In this document: positions 1 through 8,447 of the stretch, in pieces | Layout of the letters: each line of letters starts with the position of its first letter | Position numbering within the stretch: the stretch's first letter is position 1 | Assembly (NCBI GenBank): GCA_029260035.1 | Contig: JAJDEA010000074.1 | Coordinates: 1 to 50,947, forward strand | Source: Phycisphaerae bacterium | Lineage (GTDB): Bacteria > Planctomycetota > Phycisphaerae > UBA1845 | DNA length: 50,947 nt | Direction of reading: 5' to 3' | Notes under the pieces: generated by a model | Told to the model about the DNA's origin: nothing | What the model saw: the letters and a program-made list of their open reading frames with translations, nothing else | Database searches by the model: none | Translations under genes and position numbers: made by a program

Positions 1-383
1 GCAGTGCTGGCCTCTATGTTCGCCAAGCCACCACCGTCGGGAAACCTCGCCGAAACGCCTATAAATGGATTGGAAAACAATCCTGCCTGAACGACATCCG
101 CTCGAGCGATCCCAACATCCATGAAAGCCGCGTGGAGCGAAGGGTTATTCAAGAGGGAAATCTGAACCGCCTCATCAGCGCTGATTCCCCCCTGCACCAG
201 CCCCTCAACAAGCTCACCAACCTGCTCATCTTCTTCGGGGCGATAGATCCGTTCGTACCCCGTGGCCTCGTTGACGCGCTGGCCAACCTGCTTGTAGTCA
301 CGCTGTGGGTCAACTGTAACACACCCCAACAGTGCCAAGATAGCGGCACCCAAAAAAGTATAGTATGAGATTCTCTTGAACAT
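1..383 (-). CDS. TolC-family outer-membrane efflux lipoprotein (5' end only)
   Basis: The first 127 codons of a gene that runs off the left edge. The start is ATG at 381-383, preceded by GAGGAAT. A signal peptide ends in a lipobox (LALLGC), so the mature protein should be an outer-membrane lipoprotein. After it comes the usual entry into a CusC/CzcC-like outer-membrane factor: an acidic linker, then DEAVQISLLNNPSLHAAF, which matches the first helix of this family, then QAGLFSNPF. Such proteins form the outer-membrane channel of tripartite RND pumps that export metals or drugs. The partner genes would lie beyond the window. The Cys/His-rich exported peptide encoded just upstream on the same strand favours a metal pump. 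The family call is fairly secure; the substrate is inferred. Confidence 0.8.
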   Translation of the reverse strand, partial: MFKRISYYTFLGAAILALLGCVTVDPQRDYKQVGQRVNEATGYERIYRPEEDEQVGELVEGLVQGGISADEAVQISLLNNPSLHAAFMDVGIARADVVQAGLFSNPFIGVSARFPDGGGLANIEAST

Positions 384-512
384 ATTCACAATTCCTCATC
401 CACCCCGAGCGAAGTCGGCGCATATCCAACCGATAACGCACATCGAATAGGGAGCAATCAACGCGTGGATTTCACACGCGAGACAGCATACAAATTTAAG
501 ATAAGCGGGAAT

Positions 513-887
513 TCAGATAAGGAGGGGCAGGTCGCTGCCTGAGAAAGGCAAATTCTCACAGCCAGACCAAGATCGTGTGCTAGCGCGCGCCATCAGAGGA
601 GACGGTGGATCGAAATCGGCAAGGACGATCGCTGTCGAGCCTATCTGCTGAAAATCCATGAGAACATCGTCACCGTCCCGGTCGGGCCGAACGACGAGTA
701 CGCTACATGGATCATCCGGGCATCCACCCTCGTGTCCACCGCCATCTTCATGCTTGCAGTCGGTCTCGCAAGGACACCCGGACTCTGATGCACAACCGCA
801 ATCGTGATCAATGACACCACCTATGCACAGAATTGGTGTAACTGTAAACGAACTCAAGACGGTTATGATGATTACTATTCGACTCAT
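513..887 (-). CDS. Exported Cys/His-rich small protein next to efflux gene
   Basis: About 124 residues from ATG at 885-887; an in-frame GTG at 906-908 is an alternative start. A hydrophobic signal segment (residues 1-21) is followed by a stretch dense in Cys, His and acidic residues: DHDCGCASESGCPCETDC, then KHEDGGGHEGGCPDDPC. This looks like a metal-binding segment in the periplasm. The following part (LVVRPDRDGDDVLMDF) is less unusual. The gene lies about 130 bp upstream of the efflux lipoprotein gene on the same strand and probably shares its transcript. I infer a metal-sensing, metal-buffering or metallochaperone role; no known domain is recognised. No convincing ribosome-binding site is visible. 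Confidence 0.6.
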   Translation of the reverse strand: MSRIVIIITVLSSFTVTPILCIGGVIDHDCGCASESGCPCETDCKHEDGGGHEGGCPDDPCSVLVVRPDRDGDDVLMDFQQIGSTAIVLADFDPPSPLMARASTRSWSGCENLPFSGSDLPLLI

Positions 888-908
888 ATGCAATAAGCCT
901 AGGCTCAC

Positions 909-1130
909 ACAACTAACGGGTCAACACTTCGGGGGTAACAGTGTCGTAACGCCGCCCGTTTCGTCATCATCTACAAGAAAAACACGGCCCGTCCTCTAAT
1001 ATCGGCATAGGATCAAAGTGGATGTACTAATAAGGGAGCCAGCTTGTCCAGCCAATACGCCTTTCCACCGTCGCAACACAGAAACTTCATAAATCAATAT
1101 TGCCGCTGCAGTATCCAAACCGGCAAAACG
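909..1130. other. Intergenic region, no gene seen
   Basis: Lies between the exosortase-partner gene and the Cys-rich exported protein, both on the minus strand. It should contain the promoter of the efflux cluster. I see no convincing promoter pair, hairpin or short gene. Confidence 0.4.
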
Positions 1131-1751
1131 CTACAATATCGGGTTCGCGGGTGATTCGCCTTGCTTGACCAGAAAAGCCAGGCTCTCACGGCGAACACAA
1201 AAACCTATCCATACCAACGCTGGCATAAGCAAGGCATAACGAGACGAGATGAAGAAAAACTCGCCAGCTTTCGATAGCAGATCAAGCCAGAATTGGCTTG
1301 GTTCAAAGACTTGCAGCGCAGACGACATGCTAAAGCCAATCACTATTGGAAAGATGAGACAAGAAAACGAGCCAACTTGAACCAGCAGTGTTCCGCTCAG
1401 AAGAGCACGCCATTTTCGACGCCATGGGATTGGCGTGGCCAAAACCAAAGCAATGAACTCGGCGGTGGGGTTATATCCTAAACGTACTGAACTGAAACCA
1501 ATTGGGCCTTCGGCCCCTGTTTTTCGATTGTAAAGCAAGGCCCGCACGTCGTGCTGCCCGCCGGTGCCACTGTTCGGCTCAAAACTCACTTCCCCATTCT
1601 GCCCAACACTCCCGTAGACTAGACCGGCTACGGTCATGTAGTAGCTGCGATATGCGGTGCGCACGCCTAACCAAGGCAGGAGCACAACCAAGACCACATA
1701 ACAGGCGATCCCAACAACAACAAACTGAAAAATGGACTTAACTGGTGACAT
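1131..1751 (-). CDS. Exosortase H-associated membrane protein
   Basis: A 206-residue membrane protein starting at ATG 1749-1751 (MSPVKSIFQF). Its first 14 bases overlap the end of the exosortase gene, so translation is probably coupled. It has an N-terminal membrane segment (about residues 7-27), a predicted outside domain of about 80 residues, then further membrane segments in the C-terminal half. The reading frame continues upstream inside the exosortase gene, but that extension has no reason to be real. A small membrane protein encoded directly after exosortase H is a known arrangement, and size and topology fit. I assign it by position and topology rather than by a motif. It probably assists XrtH in handling IPTL-CTERM proteins in the inner membrane. 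Confidence 0.65.
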   Translation of the reverse strand: MSPVKSIFQFVVVGIACYVVLVVLLPWLGVRTAYRSYYMTVAGLVYGSVGQNGEVSFEPNSGTGGQHDVRALLYNRKTGAEGPIGFSSVRLGYNPTAEFIALVLATPIPWRRKWRALLSGTLLVQVGSFSCLIFPIVIGFSMSSALQVFEPSQFWLDLLSKAGEFFFISSRYALLMPALVWIGFCVRRESLAFLVKQGESPANPIL

Positions 1752-2394
1752 CTTCTCGGCGTACCGTTTTCTGTGCTGCCCAAACCGCCCACAACCCCCA
1801 CGCAAGAATGGAGAGGAAAATAAATGCGACCTGCCAGACATCTTCGTGCATGATGGCAAATGCCCTTTGCGACATAAACGCGCCAATATAAAAAAGACTG
1901 ATGACACGAACAATATTCATACTGCCCAAGAACAATAACCCCAGAAAAATGCCCGGAATCTTAGGCCAAAAAACAACAGGTGAGGCCAGCACGCCGGCGA
2001 GAAATAGTGCCGTAGGCTGGACAGCGTCGCAACCCTTTTTGATGTTCACAGAAAATCGCGGAGAACTGATGGTGGATCCTGAGACGGTGACTTCTTCTCC
2101 CCAGACTGACATCACGCCACCCGTCACTTTGGCTACAAACCGCATGTATCCGGGTATGGCTCCGTTTCTAACGAAGTCAGATGCCGCGACAAACTCAAAC
2201 AGCCCCAAAAGCAAGAGTAGAACCACCACAAATCGAAATACGGGGTGTTTCCTTTGTCGCCAAGACTGGAAGCGTCCACGAGGTGATGCGTCCGATGTGG
2301 CGGGCCTGCCCTGATTCGGTTTTGGAGCACCGGAAGTTGTGCGTTGGCCAATCCCCTTGCCCGTACGACTCTTTTTGTGCTTGCCCGTTGCCAT
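1738..2394 (-). CDS. xrtH: Exosortase H (XrtH), IPTL-CTERM sorting enzyme
   Basis: A 218-residue integral membrane protein of the exosortase/archaeosortase family. The N-terminal 50 residues are basic and cytoplasmic, followed by a membrane segment at about 52-70. The three family catalytic positions are visible: Cys122 in KKGCDAVQP, Arg163 in NIVRVISLF and His183 in IMHEDVWQ, each beside a membrane segment. The short form (one helix before the outside domain, not the long multi-helix form) is that of XrtH, whose substrates carry an IPTLxxWG C-terminal signal. Such a signal ends the giant protein encoded at 16512-21065. The enzyme is thought to cleave the signal and transfer the protein to an anchor at the outer face of the inner membrane. 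Confidence 0.85.
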   Translation of the reverse strand: MATGKHKKSRTGKGIGQRTTSGAPKPNQGRPATSDASPRGRFQSWRQRKHPVFRFVVVLLLLLGLFEFVAASDFVRNGAIPGYMRFVAKVTGGVMSVWGEEVTVSGSTISSPRFSVNIKKGCDAVQPTALFLAGVLASPVVFWPKIPGIFLGLLFLGSMNIVRVISLFYIGAFMSQRAFAIMHEDVWQVAFIFLSILAWGLWAVWAAQKTVRREDVTS

Positions 2395-2566
2395 AATCCT
2401 GTCGCGTACCTGGGTGCAAAAATCAAGTCACCAATATCCCCGCATTATCTCATCGCCAACTTCTTACGCAATGGGAAAAGGCAACGATTTCGGCGCGTTC
2501 TTGACATCAAGTTGAGATTGAGTGGCTAGCCGGATCGCCTTTGCGAGTCGCGTGCCAGAGCTGATT

Positions 2567-3370
2567 CTAGGCTGATCTGATTGGAGATTTGCGGGACTTA
2601 CTCTGTGCTGGCGATTCGTCACGCTGATTCATCCGCTTGAAGGACGCAACAGCATGCGCGAGGCGCTCAAGAAGGTCATGCCCGTTTGGAGTTGTTTCCA
2701 AACCAATGAACTGGAAACCAAGCAGCAGTCGATCGTTTTCCACTTCTTCGCAGTGCTTTAGAATCGTCTCCAATACGAGAGACGGGGAACCCGACTTAGG
2801 CGCAAAAACCACCTGATACGTCGAGTCATGGTCCACTTCCGTGCGGTTGGAAACCGAAACCTGAACTCCACCTGCGGAAAGGTTTTCCAATTGTCCGTGA
2901 CGCATGACAGGCCGCCCGGAGTCCTCCTTGCTGCTATTCTCAGGCCGAAATCGAACAGAAACAACCACGCCAGGAGGCGGAGAGACCCGCTCGTAAGCCC
3001 GGCGTTGAAGTTGCTGTATGGTTTCGGGCCAGGACAAGGATAACAAGTGGTTGCCAGAGACTGACTCAACTCGGCGAAACTGGGCACCGAACATACATTT
3101 CTTGTGACCTACTCGGAATGCGATACCAACGACGTCGTTTTCCGTAGGCCATTCTTCCGGCTTTTTCTGAATGTCGCAAATACAAAGTGTCGGCGATTGC
3201 GCAGTCGATGAGTCCGACTTAAAGCATCCTTTGAAAATACTCCAGCCGGCATCCCCGCGATGCGTAATGGTGACGTGGAGCTTTCGACGCTCAGCATCCC
3301 TAAGAAGCTGGTCACGTTGCTGGCCGACAAGTTGCTGTATTCTACCCACTGCGGTCTCACTCCCGTTCAC
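2567..3370 (-). CDS. YcgR-like PilZ domain protein (c-di-GMP receptor)
   Basis: A 267-residue soluble protein starting at GTG 3368-3370 and overlapping the upstream PilZ gene by four bases (GTGA). Residues about 1-120 resemble the N-terminal half of YcgR-type proteins. A PilZ domain follows, with the arginine-rich c-di-GMP motif RRAYER (123-128) and the second motif NLSAGG (163-168). Both signature motifs are intact, so binding of c-di-GMP is expected. YcgR-type proteins couple c-di-GMP to flagellar braking or other surface behaviour, but no flagellar gene is in the window. The C-terminal tail (about 245-267) is basic and probably disordered. Confidence 0.82.
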   Translation of the reverse strand: MNGSETAVGRIQQLVGQQRDQLLRDAERRKLHVTITHRGDAGWSIFKGCFKSDSSTAQSPTLCICDIQKKPEEWPTENDVVGIAFRVGHKKCMFGAQFRRVESVSGNHLLSLSWPETIQQLQRRAYERVSPPPGVVVSVRFRPENSSKEDSGRPVMRHGQLENLSAGGVQVSVSNRTEVDHDSTYQVVFAPKSGSPSLVLETILKHCEEVENDRLLLGFQFIGLETTPNGHDLLERLAHAVASFKRMNQRDESPAQSKSRKSPIRSA

Positions 3371-3789
3371 GAAGCTTTAGATTGCTCTTGCAGAATGCGC
3401 TGCAACTCGACATACGACTCCACAGATTCATCAATCTCAAGAAACTCGAGGCCAACCACCAGAAAAGCAGGCGTACCAGCCTCCGTCACATTGACAATTT
3501 GTGCCGGAAGATCAAATCCAGCGGCTCGATCATCGAGAGAAAACCCGACGACGATTCTTGCGCCATCGTGCTCTTCCGGAAAATCTGCTTTGGCGACACG
3601 ACACGCCAAACCTCTTTCGCTCAGATTCAGCATCAAGCCTTCGCAATGCCAGGACGACTCTGAGTCTCTCCTTGAGAGTGACACCTTCGTTTGTTTACGA
3701 AGCGTCCGCCGCCTTTTTGTTCGCCGCTCAACATTCGGACCATTGATGTTCTTGTCCAACGGTTGCCTTTGTATGATGGCTTGGCTCAC
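3367..3789 (-). CDS. Single-domain PilZ protein
   Basis: A PilZ domain protein with RRRTLR (residues 26-31) and NLSERG (55-60), the two parts of the c-di-GMP-binding signature. It is the first gene of a two-gene unit, and its stop codon overlaps the start of the YcgR-like gene. I chose GTG at 3787-3789 because AGAGG stands eight bases upstream and because the resulting 140 residues are the normal size of a stand-alone PilZ protein. The frame stays open back to a TTG at 3967-3969 (200 residues), but that extension lacks a ribosome-binding site, has no recognisable fold and contains a perfect palindrome, so I treat it as leader. The domain call is good; the start is uncertain. Confidence 0.7.
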   Translation of the reverse strand: MSQAIIQRQPLDKNINGPNVERRTKRRRTLRKQTKVSLSRRDSESSWHCEGLMLNLSERGLACRVAKADFPEEHDGARIVVGFSLDDRAAGFDLPAQIVNVTEAGTPAFLVVGLEFLEIDESVESYVELQRILQEQSKAS

Positions 3790-3921
3790 GATTCGCGCCT
3801 CTGGTCCATTATGACAAGAACGTTGCACATCGCGTTCTCGCCGCTCTACCTGGCAGGCGAAATCCCCGCCTACCAGAACATCAACACGATCTTCCGTATA
3901 AAATACGATATAGGAAACGAA

Positions 3922-3942
3922 CCGCGCAAGAATCTTGCGCGG
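3922..3942. repeat. 21-bp near-perfect palindrome upstream of PilZ pair
   Basis: Two 10-base arms, CCGCGCAAGA and TCTTGCGCGG, flank a single central A. The one-base centre suits a dimeric regulator's operator better than an RNA hairpin, although the arms could fray to form one. It lies about 130 bp before the preferred GTG start of the PilZ pair. Confidence 0.5.
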
Positions 3943-4072
3943 CGCATTCCACGGTAAATTCGTCGTCAATGCGTGATCCCATCATCTACTACTCGATTCC
4001 GCCTATAAATTGACGAAGTATTGACAGAAGATAGAGTGGATTATTGGATGGTGAATCGTTTCCGATCAACGA

Positions 4073-5278
4073 TCAGACTGTAGATATGCGATGGGCGGAT
4101 ACTTCACTGCAATCGGCCTTTTCGGCTTCGCTCGACGTGTCGTCGTTCGGCTGGCTGCTCGCTTCAGGTTTATAGGAACCTGTTAGCGTCACCAACAAGC
4201 CAGGCAGCGCGCAGATGAGCACCATGAGTCGAATCGCCACTGCCACACAAACGATCTGCGATACGCTGCCGTACGGGGCTAGAAAATACTTGTAAGTCAA
4301 CTCAACAGTCCCAAGACCCTGTGGCGGGCCAGGAAGCGCTTGAACGACCACACCCGTACAAAAATAGGCGTAGTACTCCAAAACGTTACCCATATTGGCT
4401 TCAAGCTCCAACGCTATCGCGATGACGAAATAGGCACCGACAGCAATCGCCTGCAAAACCGCAGTCAAAAACACGGCCCCCAGAACAACGGTAAGATGCC
4501 CGGCTAGCGCATGCGTCGCCTGGTCGATCCGTTGAAGCTGCTCAAAGAAAGGCAGCTTGGCCAGCCAAGTCCGAGGAATCAAATGCTTTCTAGCCCAAGG
4601 CGAGAAATAGACAAGCCCCCCCACTACACCCGCGCCAAGCATTCCCAACATATAGGGTCGGAGGATCGCCAATCGGCTGTCACTCGAACTAAACACCGTG
4701 ATAAGCGCGACAATCGTAAGAAGGGTCGCCAGTCCAACCACGCGATCCAAGAAGACCGTTGTAACGGCTTCCGTCTTGCGGTCGGTATGCAGTGACAGAA
4801 AATAGGCTTTGAATACATCGCCTGCGTTGGAACCGAGCGGCGTGGCAAAATTCAGGAAGTTCCCGGCTATCGAAAGCTTGATACTGTCCCAGTAACCAAT
4901 CTCAATCTCTTGCGCGCGCAGCAGCCATTGAATACGTAAACCCTGAAGAAAAACAATCGGGAAATAAATCGCAATCGCGGCGAGCAGCAAGAGCTTCGCG
5001 CTGCGTTGCCAGGTTGCTTTCAGCCCCAGGCTCACGAGCGGTTTTTGGTTCGTGTCCAAGGCCAGCTCAGCGTGAGTATAGGACTTCTCATCACCATCGA
5101 CGGTCACAATTCTGAGCGGGTCTCCCATTTCCACGATGGACCCAGCAATGACCGTCTCGCCGTCCTTCAGCGTAACTTCGTCGTTGACGGTGACGCCGCC
5201 GATGACAATCCACATAGCCCCCGCGCATAGGGCGATGCGGAGCACGTTGAATAGTTTCTTCCTTCCTCTTGGCGTCAT
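4073..5278 (-). CDS. Lysylphosphatidylglycerol synthase TM-domain (UPF0104-like) membrane protein
   Basis: A 401-residue polytopic membrane protein of the family that includes the flippase part of MprF and related lipid or glycan transport proteins. Family motifs are clear: TPLGSNAGD (146-154), DRVVGL (178-183) and PGPPQGLGTVE (316-326). An unusual insert lies between the first membrane segment (about 12-29) and the second (about 95-115): residues 31-80 form a short beta-rich, probably periplasmic domain (DEVTLKDGETVIAG and on). The C-terminal 40 residues are acidic and polar. No synthase or glycosyltransferase domain is attached, so it probably moves or binds a lipid or lipid-linked substrate that cannot be named from sequence. 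ATG start at 5276-5278. Confidence 0.78.
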   Translation of the reverse strand: MTPRGRKKLFNVLRIALCAGAMWIVIGGVTVNDEVTLKDGETVIAGSIVEMGDPLRIVTVDGDEKSYTHAELALDTNQKPLVSLGLKATWQRSAKLLLLAAIAIYFPIVFLQGLRIQWLLRAQEIEIGYWDSIKLSIAGNFLNFATPLGSNAGDVFKAYFLSLHTDRKTEAVTTVFLDRVVGLATLLTIVALITVFSSSDSRLAILRPYMLGMLGAGVVGGLVYFSPWARKHLIPRTWLAKLPFFEQLQRIDQATHALAGHLTVVLGAVFLTAVLQAIAVGAYFVIAIALELEANMGNVLEYYAYFCTGVVVQALPGPPQGLGTVELTYKYFLAPYGSVSQIVCVAVAIRLMVLICALPGLLVTLTGSYKPEASSQPNDDTSSEAEKADCSEVSAHRISTV

Positions 5279-5406
5279 AATAGCGATCTCGATACCGGCT
5301 GTAGCATAGATCGGCTTGTCGGGGGCTGGTCCTGTAGGATGAACCGGTATGGCTCGACTACTTGCGAAGAGATCAGAGTTTCACGGCGATTTGCCAGGGT
5401 TGCGAT

Positions 5407-6471
5407 CTACCCCCAACCCCAAGGGAATTTGTCCTTGAAATGGTGGTAGTACAACCCGATCACGCGAAGCATGACAATTTCCAGGTACAGAGCGACGCCG
5501 GTAGATGCGATCCGCGTAAGCAGACCCACGCCAAGCCCAGCCCCGACAGAGGTTGGTCCACCTGCCGCAGCGTTTGCGATCACATACTGTACATATACAT
5601 CCGCCGCCATCGTTGCGAATACCAAAAAAACGGTGAACGCATACGCTGGAATGGATCGCACGATTGTTGCCAAAATGTAGTCAACTCGGGAAACGGCGGA
5701 GAAACCCTCCAAAGCCAAGCACAAAATAATCATTGGCCAAAGGAAAAACCCCAAACCGAGCATGGCAAGCAAATAGTAGTCGTCGTAGAAACCCAGAATG
5801 AGGCCGGCTATTCCTTCGAGAAGCACACCCGCGACATCGCCCGCTGAAGCATCATACCGAATGAACAAATAGACAACTGCCGGCAGCGTGACAACCACCC
5901 AGCTACCTAACCAACGCAACGCGGGCAGGAAAAGCTCATCCCAATAATCACCTGAGAAACCAAGTTTAGGGAGATTTTCATCGCCACCCGCAGAGGATTG
6001 AACAACATCGAAACGAAAACCTATATACCAGAAAGAAACAAGGATAAAGAAACCCAAACCGATCCAACTTGCGGCAAACAAAGGCACGAGACTCAATACG
6101 AACCAGATCACGAGAAATGTGATGAGGTTGCCGATGTTAGACGGAAAGAACAGCGTCCAAAAAATACTGCCCCAGTAGCCCTTCGCAGGAACATCGTCAG
6201 TGGCTTCTCGTGTCGAAGTCTTGGAATCCTCCGCGGTCTCAATGACAAGGCCGGGGTAATTAGGTGGTGGCTTCGGTGCAGGGGGCGGTGCCTTTCGCGC
6301 GGCAGACGATATCTCGGCTGCAAACGGTGATTCATCGGCAATGGGGATTGTCGACGTGTCCGGCGGTTTAAGGCGGAATACAACGCCACACTTCTTGCAC
6401 TTGGCCTTCTTGCCCAGCGCGGAGTCTGGAAACTTATACTTGGCACCGCACTCGCAGCGAAATGATGGCAT
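5407..6471 (-). CDS. MJ0042-type zinc-finger multi-pass membrane protein
   Basis: 354 residues from ATG at 6469-6471; a TTG two codons earlier is also in frame. The N-terminus is a small zinc finger of the MJ0042 type: Cys6 and Cys8, then Cys25 and Cys28 with the characteristic FRCECGAKYKFPDSALG spacing. A proline-rich linker (about 37-75) leads to five or six hydrophobic segments from about residue 100 to the end. This layout, with a cytoplasmic metal-binding finger on a multi-pass membrane body, is common in planctomycetes and myxobacteria. The membrane part resembles DUF4013-like proteins only in a general way. The function is unknown. Confidence 0.72.
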   Translation of the reverse strand: MPSFRCECGAKYKFPDSALGKKAKCKKCGVVFRLKPPDTSTIPIADESPFAAEISSAARKAPPPAPKPPPNYPGLVIETAEDSKTSTREATDDVPAKGYWGSIFWTLFFPSNIGNLITFLVIWFVLSLVPLFAASWIGLGFFILVSFWYIGFRFDVVQSSAGGDENLPKLGFSGDYWDELFLPALRWLGSWVVVTLPAVVYLFIRYDASAGDVAGVLLEGIAGLILGFYDDYYLLAMLGLGFFLWPMIILCLALEGFSAVSRVDYILATIVRSIPAYAFTVFLVFATMAADVYVQYVIANAAAGGPTSVGAGLGVGLLTRIASTGVALYLEIVMLRVIGLYYHHFKDKFPWGWG

Positions 6472-6528
6472 TGACAAATCTCAAGGGAGGATCAATCGTC
6501 CCGACGCTATGCCACGATTATGCCCCTA

Positions 6529-7371
6529 TCACCCCACAAAGTCAATATCGCCAACTTCCGGCACAAGGCCCGCCTTGAAGCCTTTGTGAAGTAAATCCGA
6601 TACCGCCCTGCGCCCCGCATCGCCGTAGTCCACCGTCCACTGATTGACGTACATGCCGACGAACTTGTCAGCCAGATCGAATCCCATGTCTCGCGCATAT
6701 TGCAGCGCATGTTCTACTGCTTCTTCGCGGTGCGACAGGCTGTATTCAATACTCTGCTTGAGTATTGCTGCAACTTCCTCCATAGCGGGCATGCCGAGGT
6801 CGCGTCGTATGCAATTTCCGCCGAGTGGCAGAGGCAGGTCCGTTGTTTCCTTCCACCAGGCCCCGAGATCAACCACCAGGTTCAGATCGTGCTGGTCGTA
6901 TGTCAGTTGGCCTTCATGGATAATAAGCCCCGCATCCGCCTTACCCTCCGCCACATACGGCAGGATTTCGTCGAACATAACGACTTTGTGCCGATAGCTG
7001 TCTTGCCCCAGCAGGAGGTTTAGCCCCAGAAACGCGGTCGTCATCGTGCCGGGTATCGCAATGGTCAATCCGCGCAAGTCGTCGATGGTCATTGGCTCGC
7101 GCGTGACGACCATTGGCCCATAGCCGTCCCCCATGCTCGACCCGCAGTTCGTTAGCGCGTACTTGTCGGCCACATGTGGATAAGCGTGGATGCTGATAGC
7201 TGTGATGTCGAGTTCGCCGCGAAGCGCCCGATCGTTGAGCGTTTGAATGTCTTGAAGCACATGCTCGAACGCCCAACCTTTCGTATCGATCTTATCTTGA
7301 GCGAGTGCGTAGAACATAAACGCATCGTCCGGGTCTGGGCTGTGCCCGAGAGTGAGTGTTCTTTTTTCCAT
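6529..7371 (-). CDS. mqnD: 1,4-dihydroxy-6-naphthoate synthase (MqnD)
   Basis: A 280-residue protein of the periplasmic-binding-protein fold that converts cyclic dehypoxanthinylfutalosine to 1,4-dihydroxy-6-naphthoate in the futalosine route to menaquinone. The N-terminal family signature LTLGHSPDPDDAFMFYAL is intact. DITAISIHAYP, the GSSMGDGYGP loop, the GLIIHEGQLTY segment and LPLPLGGN follow in the expected order. I chose the ATG at 7369-7371, where family similarity begins; an in-frame start 12 codons earlier adds nothing recognisable. No other mqn gene is in the window, so the pathway genes must be dispersed. It implies that the organism makes menaquinone without the MenD route. Confidence 0.93.
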   Translation of the reverse strand: MEKRTLTLGHSPDPDDAFMFYALAQDKIDTKGWAFEHVLQDIQTLNDRALRGELDITAISIHAYPHVADKYALTNCGSSMGDGYGPMVVTREPMTIDDLRGLTIAIPGTMTTAFLGLNLLLGQDSYRHKVVMFDEILPYVAEGKADAGLIIHEGQLTYDQHDLNLVVDLGAWWKETTDLPLPLGGNCIRRDLGMPAMEEVAAILKQSIEYSLSHREEAVEHALQYARDMGFDLADKFVGMYVNQWTVDYGDAGRRAVSDLLHKGFKAGLVPEVGDIDFVG

Positions 7372-7889
7372 GCGATTTCCCGTTCGAATATTGGAATAGC
7401 TTGTCACGTCATTCGTAACCTTGGGTACGGTAGTTACGAACAGTAAAGTGTAACGGCGAATCGCGAAAGTAAAAACACAGGAAGAATCAGGCCTTCAACT
7501 GGACCGGATGATTTGAACTTGCCATGGAAGACCAATATGTGCGCAATTGGCGGGACGCGTGGAAATCCCATTTATTCGCATTGGGCGTGCTCCAGTGGCT
7601 TGACAAGACCCGACAGGTTGATGCTCGATTGCCGTCAAGAGAATCGGATTGTAAGACGATATCACTTGTGAGGAGATTGGCGTGATTTCCTGTCTACTCT
7701 GGATAGAACGTGAGTGTTTTTTTAGGGTCGCCGCGGTTCCAGAATCAGCCATAGAAGGCCGACAGCGGCTCTGTGTAAGGTAGCTGTGTACTTTTTCTGT
7801 CACGGCTGGCAAGTTAGGGCGTTTCGGGTTGTTCGACGCCGATGCAATGCGTACAATGATCCCTGATACGGGCGCATGTGTTTGAAATA
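7372..7889. other. Intergenic region between divergent genes
   Basis: About 500 bp between mqnD (minus) and the CAP lipoprotein gene (plus). It should hold both promoters. A minus-strand frame of 105 codons lies at 7495-7812, but it has no recognisable domain, no ribosome-binding site and a composition unlike its neighbours, so I do not call it. No structured RNA or repeat is recognised. Confidence 0.4.
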
Positions 7890-8429
7890 ATGATAATTCC
7901 TTTGAACAAAACCAGGCTAATATCGGGCTTACCGCTTATCGCGGCGTTGAGTCTCTCGACAGGCTGTTTTTCGACAGATTTGGCGGGCCAACCGGGAAGC
8001 CCACAGGCTCGTTGTGCAACGCCGGCAGACGACGTTCGACTCGCCGATCAGGTCCTGCAGCTCATCAATCTCGAGCGCACAGAGGTCGGGCTGCCGCCGG
8101 TCAAGAGTAATGCGGTCCTGGCTAAAATAGCAGGTGGGTACGCCTGTCGAATGATTGAGGATGATTTCTTCGGCCACGAAGACCCGCTAAACGGGTATGG
8201 CCCGGGCGAGCGAGCGATTGCAGGCGACTATCGTTATTTCTCCGTCGGTGAAAACCTGGCTGCCGGGCTATGGACTCCCGCCGACGCCATGAAAGTTTGG
8301 ATGGAGAGCCCATCCCACCGAAATATCATCCTCGGCGACCAATGGAAAGACGTGGGCGTTTCCGTTCGTCGTGGCGGTCGGTATGGCATATACTGGGTGC
8401 AAGAGTTTGGCGAACCCGTGGAAGAGTAA
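7890..8429 (+). CDS. CAP (SCP/PR-1-like) domain lipoprotein
   Basis: 179 residues from ATG at 7890; GTG at 7878 is an alternative. A lipoprotein signal ends at Cys26 (LSLSTGC). The rest is one CAP domain: INLERTEVGLPPV, FFGHEDPLNGYGPGER, VGENLAAG, WMESPSHRNIIL and YGIYWVQEFG, with both conserved histidines and the SPSHRNIIL signature in place. Bacterial CAP proteins are secreted or surface proteins that bind ligands or cations; enzymatic activity is rarely proven. Only 18 bp separate it from the next gene, so the two may be co-transcribed. Confidence 0.88.
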   Translation: MIIPLNKTRLISGLPLIAALSLSTGCFSTDLAGQPGSPQARCATPADDVRLADQVLQLINLERTEVGLPPVKSNAVLAKIAGGYACRMIEDDFFGHEDPLNGYGPGERAIAGDYRYFSVGENLAAGLWTPADAMKVWMESPSHRNIILGDQWKDVGVSVRRGGRYGIYWVQEFGEPVEE

Positions 8430-8447
8430 CGCTTCCCCTTCCTAACA

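Noticed and set aside
7495..7812. Minus-strand frame of 105 codons between mqnD and the CAP gene
   Set aside because: No ribosome-binding site, domain or plausible composition. It lies in a divergent promoter region.
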